A stretch of DNA of 64,000 bases from Dillenia suffruticosa (taxonomy: Eukaryota > Streptophyta > Magnoliopsida > Dilleniales > Dilleniaceae): assembly GCA_033439265.1 (NCBI GenBank), contig JAVTVX010000010.1, positions 30,288,900 through 30,352,899 of the forward strand, given 5' to 3'. This document shows, one piece after another, positions 46,420 to 59,700 of the stretch (its first letter is position 1; each line of letters starts with the position of its first letter). Both the position numbers and the translations under genes were made by a program. Below the pieces are notes generated by a model. It did not search any database and had not been told where the DNA came from. It was given only the letters and a program-made list of their open reading frames with translations.

Positions 46420-47977
46420 TTTTGCAACGAAATCAGCGACGAAACGATGTTCGTCGTTGAAATTAGCGACGAAACGGTTTTCGTCGCTGAAATCAGCGAC
46501 GAATATCCTTTTTCGTCGCTGATTCAGCGACGAAGATCGCGTTCGTTGCTGAGATCAGCGATGAACATCGCGTTCGTCGCTGAAATCATGACCTTTTTTG
46601 GTTATTTTAAAGTTTTTTTTTTTAATTAATTTTATACATATCTACGGAATGAAAAATATGCGCAAAGATCAAATTTATGATATGATATTATTATTTTTTC
46701 ATCTAATATCTTTATATAATTTTTTATTTATTTTAATTACTAACTATCTACTTAATTAATTACTATTACTAACTAACTAACTAATTACTCTGTCTTAGTT
46801 GATTGCCTTTTACTTTTGGCATCCTTGCCACGTATTTCGGCTCCAATTGCATGAGCTTTGAGTTCCCTTTCTTGTTTTTAGGCAAAGTGCATTAAGCATA
46901 TCAATGTACATTCATGAGGGGCAAATTGTACAAATATAGAGGAAATGCATGAACAATTATGCATAAATCAACACTAGCAAATCAACACTAGCAACGCTTT
47001 CGGCGGTTTCATTTAACTATTACAATATTTAATTATTAAAATGTGCACTTTAATTTAATAATATTTATATTTGATTAGGAAAAATGTCATGTCAAATTTA
47101 AACATTTTTAAATTTTTATTAAATATAGATAATGAAGTAGAAAATTCACTAATAGAAAACAAATTTTTTGCGACGGAATAATCCATAACTGAAAATCCCT
47201 TTTCGATCGTTCAAAGGCATCAATGAACGATTTTTTTAATCACGAACCATGTTTCGTCGCACATATCAGGGACGAATGTGGTATTTTGTTGTTTCATTTG
47301 TGGCGAAATTTTAAATTTCAGCAACAAATATTAATTTTGTCGCTGCAATCAGCAACCAAATTCCTAGTTATCGCTGAAATCTACGACAAAAAAATTGTTC
47401 GTCGCTGACTCTGCGACGAAACATTTGTTCGTGGCTAAATCTGCAACGAAAAGGTCTTTTCGTTGCGATTTCAGCGACGAAATCTCTGCGCGTCGCTGAT
47501 TTTAGCGACGAACAACTTATTCGTGGCTGAAATCTGCGACGAATACTTTGCGTCGCTAAAATCAGCGATGAAACTCGTTTTCGTCACTGAAATCTGTGAC
47601 GAAGTCATTCTTCGTCGCTGAATTTGCGACGAAAAAGTGTTCTGTCGCAGATGTTGGAATGAAAACTAATGTCGTCACTGATTTCAGCGACGAAACATCT
47701 GTTCGTCGCCAATTTCAGCGACGAAATATCTTCTCGTTGTTGAAATGCGCGACGAAATTCGTTTTTGTCGCTGAAATTTGCGACGAAATTCGTTTTCGTC
47801 GCAAATTCAGCGACGAAGAATGATTTCGTCGCTAAATTAGCTACGAAGTTTTTTTCGTTGCTAATATCGTTGGAAAATGGTTATGAAATTTATTTTCGTC
47901 GCCAAATTCGTCGCAAAATAGCAACAAAAAATGTTTGTCGCAAAGGTCCGTCGCAAAATCCGTGTTTTTTTGTAGTG
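46420..47977. repeat. CACTA right subterminal and terminal repeats
   Basis: The words TTCGTCGCTG and TCAGCGACGAA occur in alternating orientation, forming many short dyads, about every 30-35 bp at 46425-46590 and 47190-47960. The part 46600-47150 is free of them. Frames at 47596-47823 and 47765-47986 are products of the repeat. Confidence 0.88.
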
Positions 47978-49485
47978 CTTGTCTAAGGTCGACATGATCA
48001 AGTTTTTAGGTCAACTCAGTTTTGAAAATTTTTTATCCATTTAAACACAAAATATGAGTGTAGGTCGACATGTCAGTTCCTTAGCTTGACTCATTAAAGA
48101 GTGTAGGTAGACTTAAGAGTGAGCTTGGTTGACCAATGTTATGAGAAATCTAATTGGCAAAGACTTAGGTTGACATATGTGTCTCTTGAGTTGACCTGTG
48201 TAACTATAGAAGTAGATTTTCCTAGGTCTAGGTTGGCCTATGCTTTCCCTGGGTCGACTTATATAAAGTAAATTCTATTTCACCTAGACTAGGGTCGATT
48301 TATTTTTTTTTTTAAGGGTCCACCTATGCTTTGATTTTCCTTAAATCTTAGATTGTTGGTCAACATACTTGTTTTTAGGTCGGCTTTTAATAAAGGTTGG
48401 CCATTTTAATTCCTAGTGTCAACCAATTTGTTAGGATCATTCGATTTATCATTAAGTAGGTCAATAGTTCAATGTAATTTCATCAACAAGTGTCAACTCA
48501 TTAAAGATTCTAGGTCGAATGGATATTTGGTTTTTAACTCATGGTAGGTTGACATGCTCAAATGAAGGTCAACTTGTCTTTTCATTTTTGCTATGGATAG
48601 GTTGACTGGTTTTTACGTATGGGTCAACCTATAATGAGTCATCCTAGGTGTTAAGTGATTTTTGGCCAACATGGCTCTTTAATTGCTCCACCTGTGACTT
48701 CAATTGGTCAACATGTGAATAATCATAGGTCTAATTATACTTCTAGGTTGACATGTTTATCTTCTGGTCAACATATTTTGTGATTTCAATATGGCAGGTC
48801 GATATGTGTGGTATTTGAGGGGTTAACTTGTCTAAAACTTAGCTATATATGTTTCAATTCAAGCTTACGTACATGATTTACTTTAAGGGTCGACCTAAGG
48901 TCATTAAGTCTTAACTTATGTAATATATATGCTCGGGTTGACCTTTTACTTGTATTGGTCAACCTATTCTCCTATATTCGATTTGTATAGGTCGACAGTC
49001 ATGTATACGGGTCGACCTATATTGTTTTAACTTCATCTAAGTGTTCGAAGCATATTTAGATCGACATGCCTTTCTAATTGGTCAAACTTCTCTTTGAATT
49101 GCTCGACAAGCTTCTCCTGTGGGTCGAGTCATGCTCTTAAGTTGAATAGCAAGTTGGTTTATGTATGTCAGAAAATATGTTTTGATACTAAGTAATGCCC
49201 AAGTCGACCTGTGTATTCAAAGGGTCTACTTATGTATTTCCCTAGGTCAACATATTTATTCTATAGGTCGACAGGTTTGCAATAGGAATTAGAGTTATTT
49301 TGGCTTAGGTAAACCGACCTTATCTATAGGTAAATCTAAATGCTTTGATAGGTTGAATGAGCTTGATTTTCTAAGGCATAAACCTTGATGGGTCGACCTG
49401 TGTACTTAGTAGGTCAACCTAATGATCAGTACTTGATTGTCTGTGTATTTTTAGGTTGTTTAGTTTTTGTTTCTTCAAATTGTTT
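47978..49485. repeat. LTR-like repeat, right part, rich in GGTCGAC/GGTCAAC words
   Basis: Continues the repeat interrupted at 36884. The words GGTCGACCT, GGTCAACCT and AGGTTGACATG recur every 20-60 bp in both orientations with unlike spacers over about 1.4 kb. No coding capacity. I infer a solo LTR or remnant of a long-LTR element inserted in the LINE, but found no internal region or clean target duplication. Confidence 0.6.
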
Positions 49486-51544
49486 TGTATGATCCTAATC
49501 AAAACACCATTTGTACAACAGTTTCATAAAACAATATTGATAATTTTTGTTATTTTATCCATCACTATTATAAAAATAAGGGGAGTTAATGTCGAATTTT
49601 GGTGAAATTCAATTTTAATTGGGAAACTATCACTTAAACCCTTGATGTTCTTGCATTAGTAAGAGCTTTCTTATACATATCTTTAATGAAATTAATGTAT
49701 TTCAAGGAAATTCTCTCATTTATCAACACTCACTACAATATGTCTCAAGAAATCCCATCGTATATTTTTTCTAGATCAATAAATATGATAATCAAATTTC
49801 TCTTCTGTATTCTAAATGTTTCCATAAAATGTATGAGCAAGTAAATAGTTTTGGTTGTGAATTATCCTGACATGAATTCAAATTGATTTTAAAATATACT
49901 TATCTCTAATCTCAATGTATGTTCCCTTACTCTCTCCTACAATTTCATTATATGACAATAAATTTAATTTCTTTATAATTGAAACAATCTTGTATATCTA
50001 TTTTATTCTTATATAGTGATATAATTATACTCTCTTTTCATAATTGGCTCTTCTCTTGATTTGTTAGATTTTGTTAAAAAGATTAGTCAATATTCCTATT
50101 CCTATTTTATCTAATTACTTCTACATCTTAGTAAGGATGCCATTAGATCTTATGGTTTTATTATTTTTTATTTTATTTTTTTTAAAACCTCTATTTTTTC
50201 ATGAGAATAAATTTTTCGTTTAAAATCTCTATTGATAATCTCTACAGATATCGCGATATCTCTTGTACTCTAACATTAAAGACATTATCAAAATAATCTC
50301 TCCAACGCTTTTTTATATTCTTATTTTTTACAGAAATACTATTGGTCTCACTCTTAATATGTCCAATACCATTTAAGTCTTTTTCTTTCTATCATTTAGT
50401 TTGGTAATTCTGAAAATCTCTTTTTCTTCATTTTTAGCTTTTAATCTTCTATATAATTTATTATACATCACAATTTTTGATTCACGAATAATCTTTTCGA
50501 CCTCTTTTTTTGCATTCTTGTATTTTTCAAATGTATAGCTGTCTCTCTTAATTTTAAGGTTCCTATAACACTCTTATTTGATTTGTATAGTAGTTTAGAT
50601 TTCCTCATTCTACCACCATGACTCCTTATCTATTGGTGTCTGACTTCTATATAAATCAATAATATACTTACCTATATTATTAATATTACTGCATGGTTTC
50701 CGCATCATCGTTAGAGGACCAAGTAGCTACTTGAATTAATCATCTCTAAAGATTGTCACTTTTCTTCCTTTAGATCCCACGACTTAATTCTTGACTTATT
50801 CTTGACTTTATAAATTAATGATTCATCTTTTGTTTTTTGGCACACACACATTTAAAACCAAAAGTATATGTTAAGTTGCCATACTTTCCTTTGGTATAAT
50901 CTTGCGATTCCCAAACTTTTTTCTATTGCCTCTCTTGGTGAGAAAGAAACCAATTTGACTGATAGTCGACTCATTTCTATATATAATTATGTGTAATTTT
51001 TTTTTCCTGAAAAAAGTATTTACGAATATTAAATCAAATAATGTGACAAACTTTAAAATGGTATTCCTATCTCATTCCTACTATCAAAACTAAAGTTTCC
51101 ATATATGATTTCAAATCATTACTTATTTTCACCTACACATCCATTTGGATCTCCTCTAATACATAACTTTTTTTTAACTAGGTATGGTTTGAATAAATCC
51201 ATCTGATCTTCTCAAAATATTGTTTACTAAATGTATCTATACCTATTTGAACTGCATAAACACTAACTATATTAATTATATCTTCTCCACCAACTAGTTT
51301 GATAAGCAAAATTCTATCCCCTTTCTTTTTATCTTCACTACATAGTCATTATGGATAATTATTCATACTCCATTTTTAGTTTTATTCTACCGGTGTACTA
51401 AAACTTATGGGTATAAGGTTCTACTACTTTAACCATCTCCCCCACCCACTTAGTTTCTAGGAAACATAATATTAATTCTCTATCTAATTATTACTTCTCC
51501 TATCTCTTCTATCTTGCCAACTAAGAATCCTATGCTCCAAGTGG
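49486..51544 (-). pseudogene. RTE-type LINE, endonuclease and reverse transcriptase part
   Basis: In reverse complement the order is that of a plant RTE LINE. The start of the apurinic endonuclease (TTWSIGFLVGK near 51510-51540) is followed by GDRILLIKLVGGEDIINIVS (near 51260-51320) and the end of the endonuclease (STISQIGFFLTKRG near 50935-50975). Next come a SWW-NEE motif (50600-50622), the RT palm start FIDLEKIYD (near 49757-49784) and IFIIVMDKITK (near 49540). Stops and frame changes are frequent. The N-terminal side continues at 62071 and the C-terminal side at 36045. Confidence 0.82.
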
Positions 51545-51549
51545 TTATG

Positions 51550-53013
51550 TGAGGTGCGATTTTGATACCATAGATTCAGCAAAGTATAACTTAATTGAAT
51601 GTTATGTATATAGATAAGTTCAAGTATCGTTCGTACAATAATATTTTATATTACCAACTATGAATAAACCTAATCTAAGTTGGATATATTGAATCAAAAT
51701 TTTGAAAATGTTAAAAAAATTAAAATCAGAATATAAAAATCTTAAATGATGAAAAACCCTAATTTGAAAAAAATCTAAGGAAATCGATTTCATCTATTTT
51801 TAACTTTTTACATGGTCGAATCTTTTAAAACCCCCTAAGTTTATTAGCTAATGAATAATTGTTGATGTTGACAGATTTTTTCTAAAATAGATTCACCCAA
51901 TGATCAAATAATGAAATCTCTAATTTGACTAATAAAAATCTAATGGTCATGCAATTTTGATTAAATCAAATTGTATTAAGTTCTATAGAAAATCTGTATT
52001 TTTAGGTTTCTCCTAAATCCCACACGTGAAATTAATCCAATGGCTATACTCATAATCTCATTTGGATTTTATTGTTCAAACTAATCTCATATAATTATAA
52101 TATTCATACATGCATTCAATCTCAAATCATACAAAACGTAAAGTTAAATATTTTGAAACATTATAAACAGCAAGAAAATCTCATCAAATGATAATCATAT
52201 CAATAAATTTTAAAGGAAAGAAAATAAATCAAAACATATAATTAATCAAAAAAATAGAATCAATCAAGTTCTATGAAAAAAAGAAATTAGCTAGATATTG
52301 AAAAGAAAAATAAGAAAAATAAAGAAAACATTACAATCCCTTTTGCATGAGAATGGATGTGAAAATGACGTGGTATGGAGGTGTCTAGTAGGATTTATAA
52401 AGTAGTAGAGGGAGTAGTGAATGAATGAATGCTATCTGCTGTAGGGGTTGTATTTATAGTACTAAAAACCATAGAAGAATTTGGAAACTTAAAATTTTTA
52501 GAAACTTGGTATTTGACTTTGATTTGGAAACTTGATGTTGTTGTGTAATATGGATTTCTAGTTTTCTCAAAACTTAGAAACTTTCTCTTCTTTGAATTTG
52601 GAGGCTTCTAAAATTTTTAGCAAACGAATTATGAAAGTATCTCACTAATATGTGCTTAGTAGTTTTCTTTTTCAACATGGATTCCTTTTTCAGCACTGTA
52701 GTAAATTCGGCCCAATTTTCAGATATGCTCTTGCATGAATTAATCTCTAAACTCTTCACAAGATTTGTAGGCATTGAAGTTTTCTTTCCAATACAACAAA
52801 AGTCACCTCAATTGGATATCAGATCTGAAAGTTATGTCCAAAATATTAATAGCTGTCTATATAATCTGAATTTAGAAAGTAAATTTAAGATTTGTTAAAT
52901 CATTAACCACGAAATTAAATTAATATAAATTCATAAAATAAGATTTAAAACAGTTCTAAAATTCATAAATAAAATTTAAAATAATATAATTTAAGTGTAT
53001 AAAAATTATTGCA
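51550..53013 (-). repeat. Gypsy 3' LTR
   Basis: Plus-strand start TGAGGTGCGATTTTGATACC, end ATTATTGCA. Aligns with 57394-57465 and 60668-62020. Confidence 0.85.
52451..52459 (-). promoter_or_regulatory. TATA box of the gypsy 3' LTR
   Basis: In reverse complement CTATAAATA. The same box is kept in the other LTR at 61469-61477. Confidence 0.6.
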
Positions 53014-54683
53014 ATCAAATACGTCCTACACTTGAATATTTGTTTGTCCTCAATCAAGACAGAGAATAAAATGCTTTGTTTTTTTTCAAAACTAATTCAA
53101 ATTTTCCAAATCCTAAACCATGCATATGATGAATTCAAACTAGAATTACAATTAAAACAACCAATATTTTATAGTATTCAATATTAGAACAATTATTACG
53201 TACGCGATAGTCTCTTTGAAATAAACAATAACGCAAGATTTAAACACTCTCACACTTGGTTCACTCAATACAAAGAGAAATATGATAAAGAAAATAAGAT
53301 TTGATTATTCTATGTACTCAATTTAATAGGATGACATTACCATATATTTGCTAATATATTAATTCCCCACCACTCGAATATATTAAATTCATGTACCAAT
53401 CAAAATATGTTTTATTTGGTTGTAAGGGGGTTAGGGTTAAAGGTATGATAAATAAACAAAAATGTTAGGTTAAAAATAACTCATTAAAAATACTCTAATA
53501 TCAAAACATGATTTTTTTTTTTACATTAAGGCAAAAAAATATTAATTTGCACAATTTCTCATCCCAAAATATGTATAGCACTTCAATTCCGAATATCTAT
53601 GAATCACTCATCCAAATCAAAGAATATGAAATGGAACTCTACTATAAGAGTGAACAATATACAATAATAAAAAATATTTTTTTCTTTTTTCTCCAACCAG
53701 CACTTTTTTCTTTTTTTTTTTGCTGAATTTGGTTTTTTTTTTTTTTCGTAACTCAACATGATAATGCCTAAAAGTAGTGTCATATTATCAACTGTAAGTA
53801 TATTAGTGAATTCAGATTCAAAATCTGGATTTAAAAAAATAGGTCACGTGGTAAATTATATAGGTAATTTAATTAAGAAAGATTTAAACTCAAATAGGTT
53901 AATTAGAAGATATAAAATGTTAGGAATGGTATTTTTTGAAAGCCAAAAAGATATAAACTTAGGTGTTTTAATCATTTTGGTGTATAAAAATAAAAAATAT
54001 GATCTCAAAATACATTACAAAGTAAGTTCTAGAATAAACATTTCATGTGTGATATACGCTCAATAAGAAAAATGAGAGTAAGAAATTGCTTTTTAAGACT
54101 CAATTCCTCATTTAAGTAAATTTTGTGTCAAATATTACATGCCTATTTTTCGAATCAATCATAAAATGATGAATAGCTAATCTTGTATTAAATAACTATT
54201 AGTACTAATCATCTTTTATGCAGTCCAAATTCAAAACAAGTAACACATAGCGATTAGAAAGCTCAAAAAAATTTTATAGGCATGAAAAAATGAAAAAAAA
54301 ATTCAACAAAAAATCTTGAGAACCAAGTAAAAATTTAGCACTCAAATTTCTAAAATTTTTTGAAAAAATCAGCCTATATATATGCTTCCCTCACAGTTAA
54401 ATCAAGAATTGTCTTCAATGTGCAAGATAAAAATAATATAGATAATAGAGTAAAAGAGAATAGAAAACTCCCCTAAAAAATCCGATGAACCTGCAACCTT
54501 CTCTTCAGTAGCACTTTCTCTTCTTCTCGTGCAAAAAGTTTCTTATTCACCTATAAAATACTATTAAAACTTATATAAATTAAATCAACAAAGACAAGTA
54601 TTAAGTAAAATAATAAAAATATTAGGTTGTCTCCGAATAAACTCGTTTCTTTATTGTCTTTGTCTAGAAATAATCTTCTTACT
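53014..54683 (-). other. Gypsy region between protease and 3' LTR
   Basis: AT-rich, no pol motif. Near the LTR the minus strand reads GAGGACAAACAAATATTCAAG then GTGTAGGACG, the place of a decayed polypurine tract. The plus-strand frame 53758-54066 (102 codons) is AT-rich and unrecognised. Confidence 0.6.
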
Positions 54684-56913
54684 TCAACCTGACTCATATC
54701 TTGTAAGAAAATTATCTAGATTTACATCCAAAATAGTGCACACATCAGTATGTTCATTATCTAAAAAATCATGATTCACATACAATGAATTAACAATACA
54801 ATTTTCAAAAGGATTATTAGAGTAAAAGACATTAAAATCATATTCAACAATTTTCTCAATGCAATCAGCCTCAAAATCAACTCTAAAGATTTCGTGTTTA
54901 TTAAATTTTTTTATGGAATTAAAGACATTAAACTCAATTTTTCCATCATTAACTCTCAAAATAAATTTTGCTTCAGAAACATCAATCAAGACATGTCCAT
55001 TAGTAAGGAAAGGTTGACCTAGAATAAAAAAAGTACCATCATCATCATTCATATTCAAGACGATAAAATCAATAGGAAAAATAAACTTATCAATTTTAAC
55101 AAGTATATTCTTAACTATACCTACATTCTTTTAACCCTAACTTCAAGAACATAGATATGACATTAATTTAACACCAACTCCCAGATCATACAAAATATCA
55201 GAAAAATTAGTAGAACCTATTGTGTAAGGGATAGTGAAACTTCTTGAATCTTTAAGTTTTGATAGCAGCTTCCATTATAGTATTGCATAGCACTTCTCCG
55301 TAAGATTGACCATCAAAACTTCATCTAACTTTCTCTTGTTGGTGATCACATCGTTTAGGAATTTCTATAACTTGGCATCTGCTTGATTTCATCCAAAAGA
55401 GGAATGTTAAGAAGCAATTTTTTAAAAATTTCTAAAAATTTTTCAAACTGTTTGTCTGCATTAGCATGTAAAAGACACTTGGGAAATGGAATAGGGAGTT
55501 TATAGTCATTCATGGAAGTACTTCCACGTTTGGTCTCTGGTGCCTTGGACTTCTCATTAGTAGGCCCTTTGATTACTTTTTTGGTCTCTTGTTCATCCTT
55601 TCTATTGTTTGACCGAATTAGTTCCTCGTATAGTTCCTTTCTGCTCCTCAATGGAATTGTCTTGGCTTGTTCTCTAGGGTTCTTCTCAGTATCAATTGAC
55701 AGTTTATCTGGCATACGAGATTGAAATATGTTAGCTAATTGATCAATTTTATTTTCAAATCTGTCAAATCTTTCATTTGTTGTTATTGTCAAGCATTCGA
55801 TTGCCATCTCTCACGATGCTTTGTTTTGTTGTTGTTGCGGATTCCCTAAGTTAAAGTTTGGTGGATTATTTGGTTGTGGTGCCCTTTGACTCCATAAAAA
55901 ATTAGGATGATTTCTCCACCCAGGGTTATACGTGTTGGAGTAAGGGTTGTTCTGAGACTTGCCAAAATTAGAAATATAATTTGCTTGTTATACCTATGGA
56001 TACTCAGAAAACATGTGAATTGAATTACCACATGAATCACAATATAAAATCTAGTTAGTCACAACATTAAATTGATTAGTTTTTATGGCATTAATCAAGA
56101 AATCAATTTTTGAATTAAGTATAATAAAACTATTAACATCATGCATACCATCTTTTTGTTTAGAAATTTCGTGCTCATTAAACCAATCATACTAATTGGG
56201 ATCCATATCATCCAGCCATGTACATACTTCATTATAGGAGTTACTCATGAATACACCCCTAACCGCAGTATCAATGGTAATTTTAACAGAATTTAAAAGA
56301 TTTCCATAAAAAGTTTTCATAATTTACCAATCAGGTATATCATGATATGAGTATTTCCTAATCAAATTCTTAAAATGCTTCTAAGTGCCATCGAATTGTC
56401 TAAAACTAGTAATATTATTACGTAATTTAGCAATCTTACCATGTGGAAAATACTTAGTTAAGAATACTTGAGATACATTCTCTCAATTTGTAACATAATT
56501 AGAATGAAATAAGTGAACCCATATTTTTGCATTTCCCTTAAGAGAGAAACAAAAAAAATTGTAATCTTATTATATCATAGTTTACTCCATTCCACTAATG
56601 GTATCATAGATTTCCAAGAAATTTTTCATATGGTTTTGGGGTCTTCAAAAGTCTCTCCTCCGAATTGATTAGCCTACACCATGCTAATGAGACTTCGTTT
56701 AAGCTCAAAGTTGTTTACTTCGATGAGAGGCCATGCAATGTTCGTTTGAATGTCCTGAAATCTAGATATCGATAACTCTCTCATAACTTTATTCTCCTGA
56801 GCCATTGTTTCTTCATGTGTCTTGGAAACCCTAGCTTGTTTACGAATGGTTTTCAGAGTCTTCTCTATCTCAAGGTCGAATTTAGCTAGATCAAGACTTT
56901 TTGATCTCAACAT
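54684..56913 (-). pseudogene. Gypsy gag-protease relic resembling Athila
   Basis: The N-terminal part (56913-56674) ends in FELKRSLISMV, followed by QFGGETFEDP. A gag core (near 56350-56560), a zinc-knuckle remnant CDSCGNSIHMF (near 56030) lacking its last cysteine, an asparagine/proline stretch (NPGWRNHPNF near 55915) and a C-terminal domain (55807-55355; LPIPFPKCLL and NIPLLDEIKQMPSY) follow in order. The protease reads YDLGVG where the family has DLGAS, then FFILGQPFLTNGHVLIDVS (about 54970-55030). Numerous stops and frame changes show a dead gene. Confidence 0.88.
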
Positions 56914-57368
56914 ATAACCTGTACAGACACAAAATTAGCACAAAATTAGATTTCTAAAATAAATTACAAAAACCACTCAAATAAATTTAGGTTATTTATA
57001 TAAAAGTAGAAATCATAGAAATATGACAAACGAATGCACAAAAAACACCTAAACAACCAATTGAAAAACTAAAAAATAATGAGAAAATAAAAAAAATAGA
57101 AAAATCAATGAAAACGATGGAATTTGGCCAAGATAGGGTGGTATATGTGGCAAAGCACGGGTTTTGCTCAGTAGCCCAAAATCCTTTGGTAACAGTGGTC
57201 TTCTAACCTTAAATAAAAAATTTTTGCCATTGAAAATTTTGCCTAATTTCTATACAAATCCCAAAAAAACCCTAGAACAATAACTTTATAACTTATCTAA
57301 TATGAGAAAGAAATAAAATAAAAAAGTCTAATTTCAAACAAAATTATTCTGATTGATATGCAAAGATA

Positions 57369-57387
57369 TCCCCCCGCAACAGTGCTA
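57369..57387 (-). other. Decayed tRNA-Asp-type primer binding site
   Basis: In reverse complement TAGCACTGTTGCGGGGGGA, six bases from the 5' LTR. It resembles the TGGCGCCGTTGCCGGGGA site used by Athila and related elements. Confidence 0.75.
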
Positions 57388-57393
57388 AAAACT

Positions 57394-57465
57394 TGATGTG
57401 CGATTTTGATATCACAGATTCTGGTAAGTATACCCTAGTCGAATGTTGTATATATACATGAGTTC
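57394..57465 (-). repeat. Gypsy 5' LTR, inner piece
   Basis: TGATGTGCGATTTTGATATC onward aligns with 51550-51625 up to the CACTA insertion at TTC. Confidence 0.85.
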
Positions 57466-57984
57466 CACTACAAAAAAACACAGTTTTAGCGACAGATTTA
57501 GCGACGAAAATTTTAGAAAAATTCGTCACTAAAAATATTAGCGACGGATTTAGCGACGAAAAATTTTTCGTCACTAATGAAGCGTCAGAAAAGTTTAGCG
57601 ACAAAAAACAGAAATCCGTCGCTAGAATAGCGACAAATTTAGCGACGAAAAATTTTCATCGCTAAATTTAGCGACGGATACAAAAAATCCGTCGCTAATT
57701 TTAGCTACGGAAATTCAAAATCCGTCGCTAAATTTAGCGACGGATCCGAGAAATCTGTCGCTAAATTATATGTTATATAATAATTTTTTTATTTATTATA
57801 TATATTTTATTTAATTATTATATTAATATTTTATTTTATTTAATTAGCGACGGATCCATGAATCCGTCGCTAAATTATATTATTTACAAATATATTTTTT
57901 ATTTATTTTATACATTTTATTTAATTATTAATATTTTATTTTTATTTAATTAGCGACGAATGCTTGATCCGTCGCTAACTTGCA

Positions 57985-58490
57985 CTCGATGACACGCCCT
58001 GCACACGCCTGCTCGCCCCACCCCTGCCAGCTCGCCCCAGCTCGCCCCACGCCCCAGCCCCAGCTCCTCAGCCAGCTCGCCCCAGCCCCAGCTCCTCAGC
58101 CTGCTCGCCCCAGCCCCAGCCCCAGCTCCTCAGCCTGCTCGCCCCAGCTCGCCCTACGCCCCAGCCCGCCCAGCCCCTGCTCGCCCAGCCCCAGCCCCTG
58201 CAGCCTGGGCGAGTAGGCAGCTCGCTCCTGCCCGCCCAGCCCCAGCCCCAGCCCCTGCAGCCTGCTCGCTCCTGCTCGCCCCTACCCCTGCACACGCGCT
58301 CGCTCCTGCCCGCCCAGCCCCAGCCCCAGCCCCTGCAGCCCCAGCCCCAGCCCTTGCAGCCTGGGCGAGCAGGCAGCTCGCTCCTGCCCGCCCAGCCAGC
58401 CCCAGCCCCAGCCCCTACAGCCTGCTCGCTCCTGCTCGCCCCTACCCCTGGCACACGCCTCGCCCCAGCCTGCTCGCCCCTGCTGCCTTG
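57985..58490. repeat. C-rich array of CTCGCCCCAGCCCCAG units
   Basis: CTCGCCCCAGCCCCAGC and GCTCGCTCCTGCCCGCCCAG alternate for 500 bp, almost free of A and T. Open frames on both strands (up to 141 codons) come from the repeat. The small CACTA element at 13663 has a weaker GC-rich core (ACCCGCCCCGCCGGAGCCC) in the same relative place. Confidence 0.88.
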
Positions 58491-58639
58491 CAAAAATTCC
58501 CAGAAAAAACCCTCAAAATACCTTCAGCTCGGTTCGAACACCTGCGCAAGAGTGAAATGGTACCCAACCACCAAACCACATTTTACCTTTAGTCATACTT
58601 CTATTTTATTTTTACTTATTATCTAATTCTAAATATTAA

Positions 58640-59700
58640 TTAAAGAAATAAAAGTTTATATCAAATAATAAAATGCTAATTAAAATAAACTAATAAATTA
58701 ATTAAAAAATAAAAAATATTATTCTTTAAAAAGATTTAAAAAATAAAATAAGAAACTATTTAAAAAATAAAAAAATATTATTCTGTAAAAAATAAAAATA
58801 AAAAAGAAAAAAAATAAAATGCTAATTTAAAATATTAAAAAATAATAAATATGATTATTTAATATAAATTAATAAAATAACAAAATAACAAAATAAAATA
58901 AAATATTAAATGTTATTATTTAAAAAAATAAAAAATATTATTATTTAAAAATCAAAAAAACATTTTAAAAATAAAATGATAATTTAAAATATTAAAAAAT
59001 AATAAATACGATTATTTAATATAAATTAATAAAATAACAAAAGAAAATAAAATATTAAATGTTAATTTTAAAAAAATTAAGCTTAGCGACGGATTGTTGA
59101 ATCCGTCGCTAAATCTACGACGAATTTTTAGATCCGTCGCTAACTTAGCGACGGATTTCAATATCCGTCGCTAAATTTAGCGACGGATTTCGGAATTTGT
59201 CACTAAATTTAGCGACGGATTCTAATTCGTCGCTAAATCCGTCGCTAAATAGTAAAATATTTAAAAAATTAAAAAATATTATTATTTAAAAATTAAAAAT
59301 ATTAAAAAAATAAAATGATAATTTAAAATATTATAAAATAATAAATATGATTATTTAATATAAATTAATAAAATAACAAAAGAATATAAAATATTAAATG
59401 TTAATTAAAAAAAAATTAAGTTTAGCGACGGATCGTTGAATCCGTCGCTAAAGCAGCGACGAATGTTTAGATCCGTCGCTAAATCAGCGACAGATTTCTT
59501 AATTCGTCGCTAAATTTAGCGACAGATTTCTAATTTGTCGCTAAATCCGTCGCTAAATAATAAAGTATTAAAAAAATAATAATTCTAGTTTTAAAAAATG
59601 AAAATATAAAATAATAAAATTAAATGCTTATTTAAGATATTATTAAATATTAAATATGATTAGTTAATATAAATTAATAAAATAAAAGAATAATAAAATA
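58640..59700. repeat. AT-rich repeats interleaved with inverted GCGACGGA blocks
   Basis: A phrase AAATGATAATTTAAAATATT with ATAAATATGATTATTTAATA recurs three times (about 58845, 58985, 59315). Between the copies lie hairpin blocks such as AGCGACGGATTGTTGAATCC with its partner GTCGCT (59085-59115). Confidence 0.8.

Larger units (their letters stand above)
36885..47977 (-). mobile_element. CACTA (En/Spm) transposon, 11.1 kb, with broken transposase genes
   Basis: Terminal inverted repeats start CACTACAAAAAAACTTG (36885) and, in reverse complement at the right end, CACTACAAAAAAACACGG (47977). The 3-bp target duplication CTT (36882-36884 and 47978-47980) is perfect. Both flanks inside the ends are filled with GCGACGAA/TTCGTCGC subterminal repeats. 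Two genes lie on the minus strand in tandem: a TNP2-like transposase (40445-44192) and a TNPA-like gene (37980-40148). A GC-rich hairpin array (45680-46260) lies upstream of TNP2. All genes carry stops and frameshifts, so this copy can no longer move by itself, although its ends look usable. Confidence 0.95.

Noticed and set aside
53014-54683. A hidden reverse transcriptase in the Athila-like element
   Set aside because: No RT, RNase H or integrase motif could be found on either strand; a sensitive profile search could still change this.
57980-58493. Open frames of 78 and 141 codons in the C-rich block
   Set aside because: Low-complexity products of CTCGCCCCAGCCCCAG units inside a non-autonomous CACTA element.
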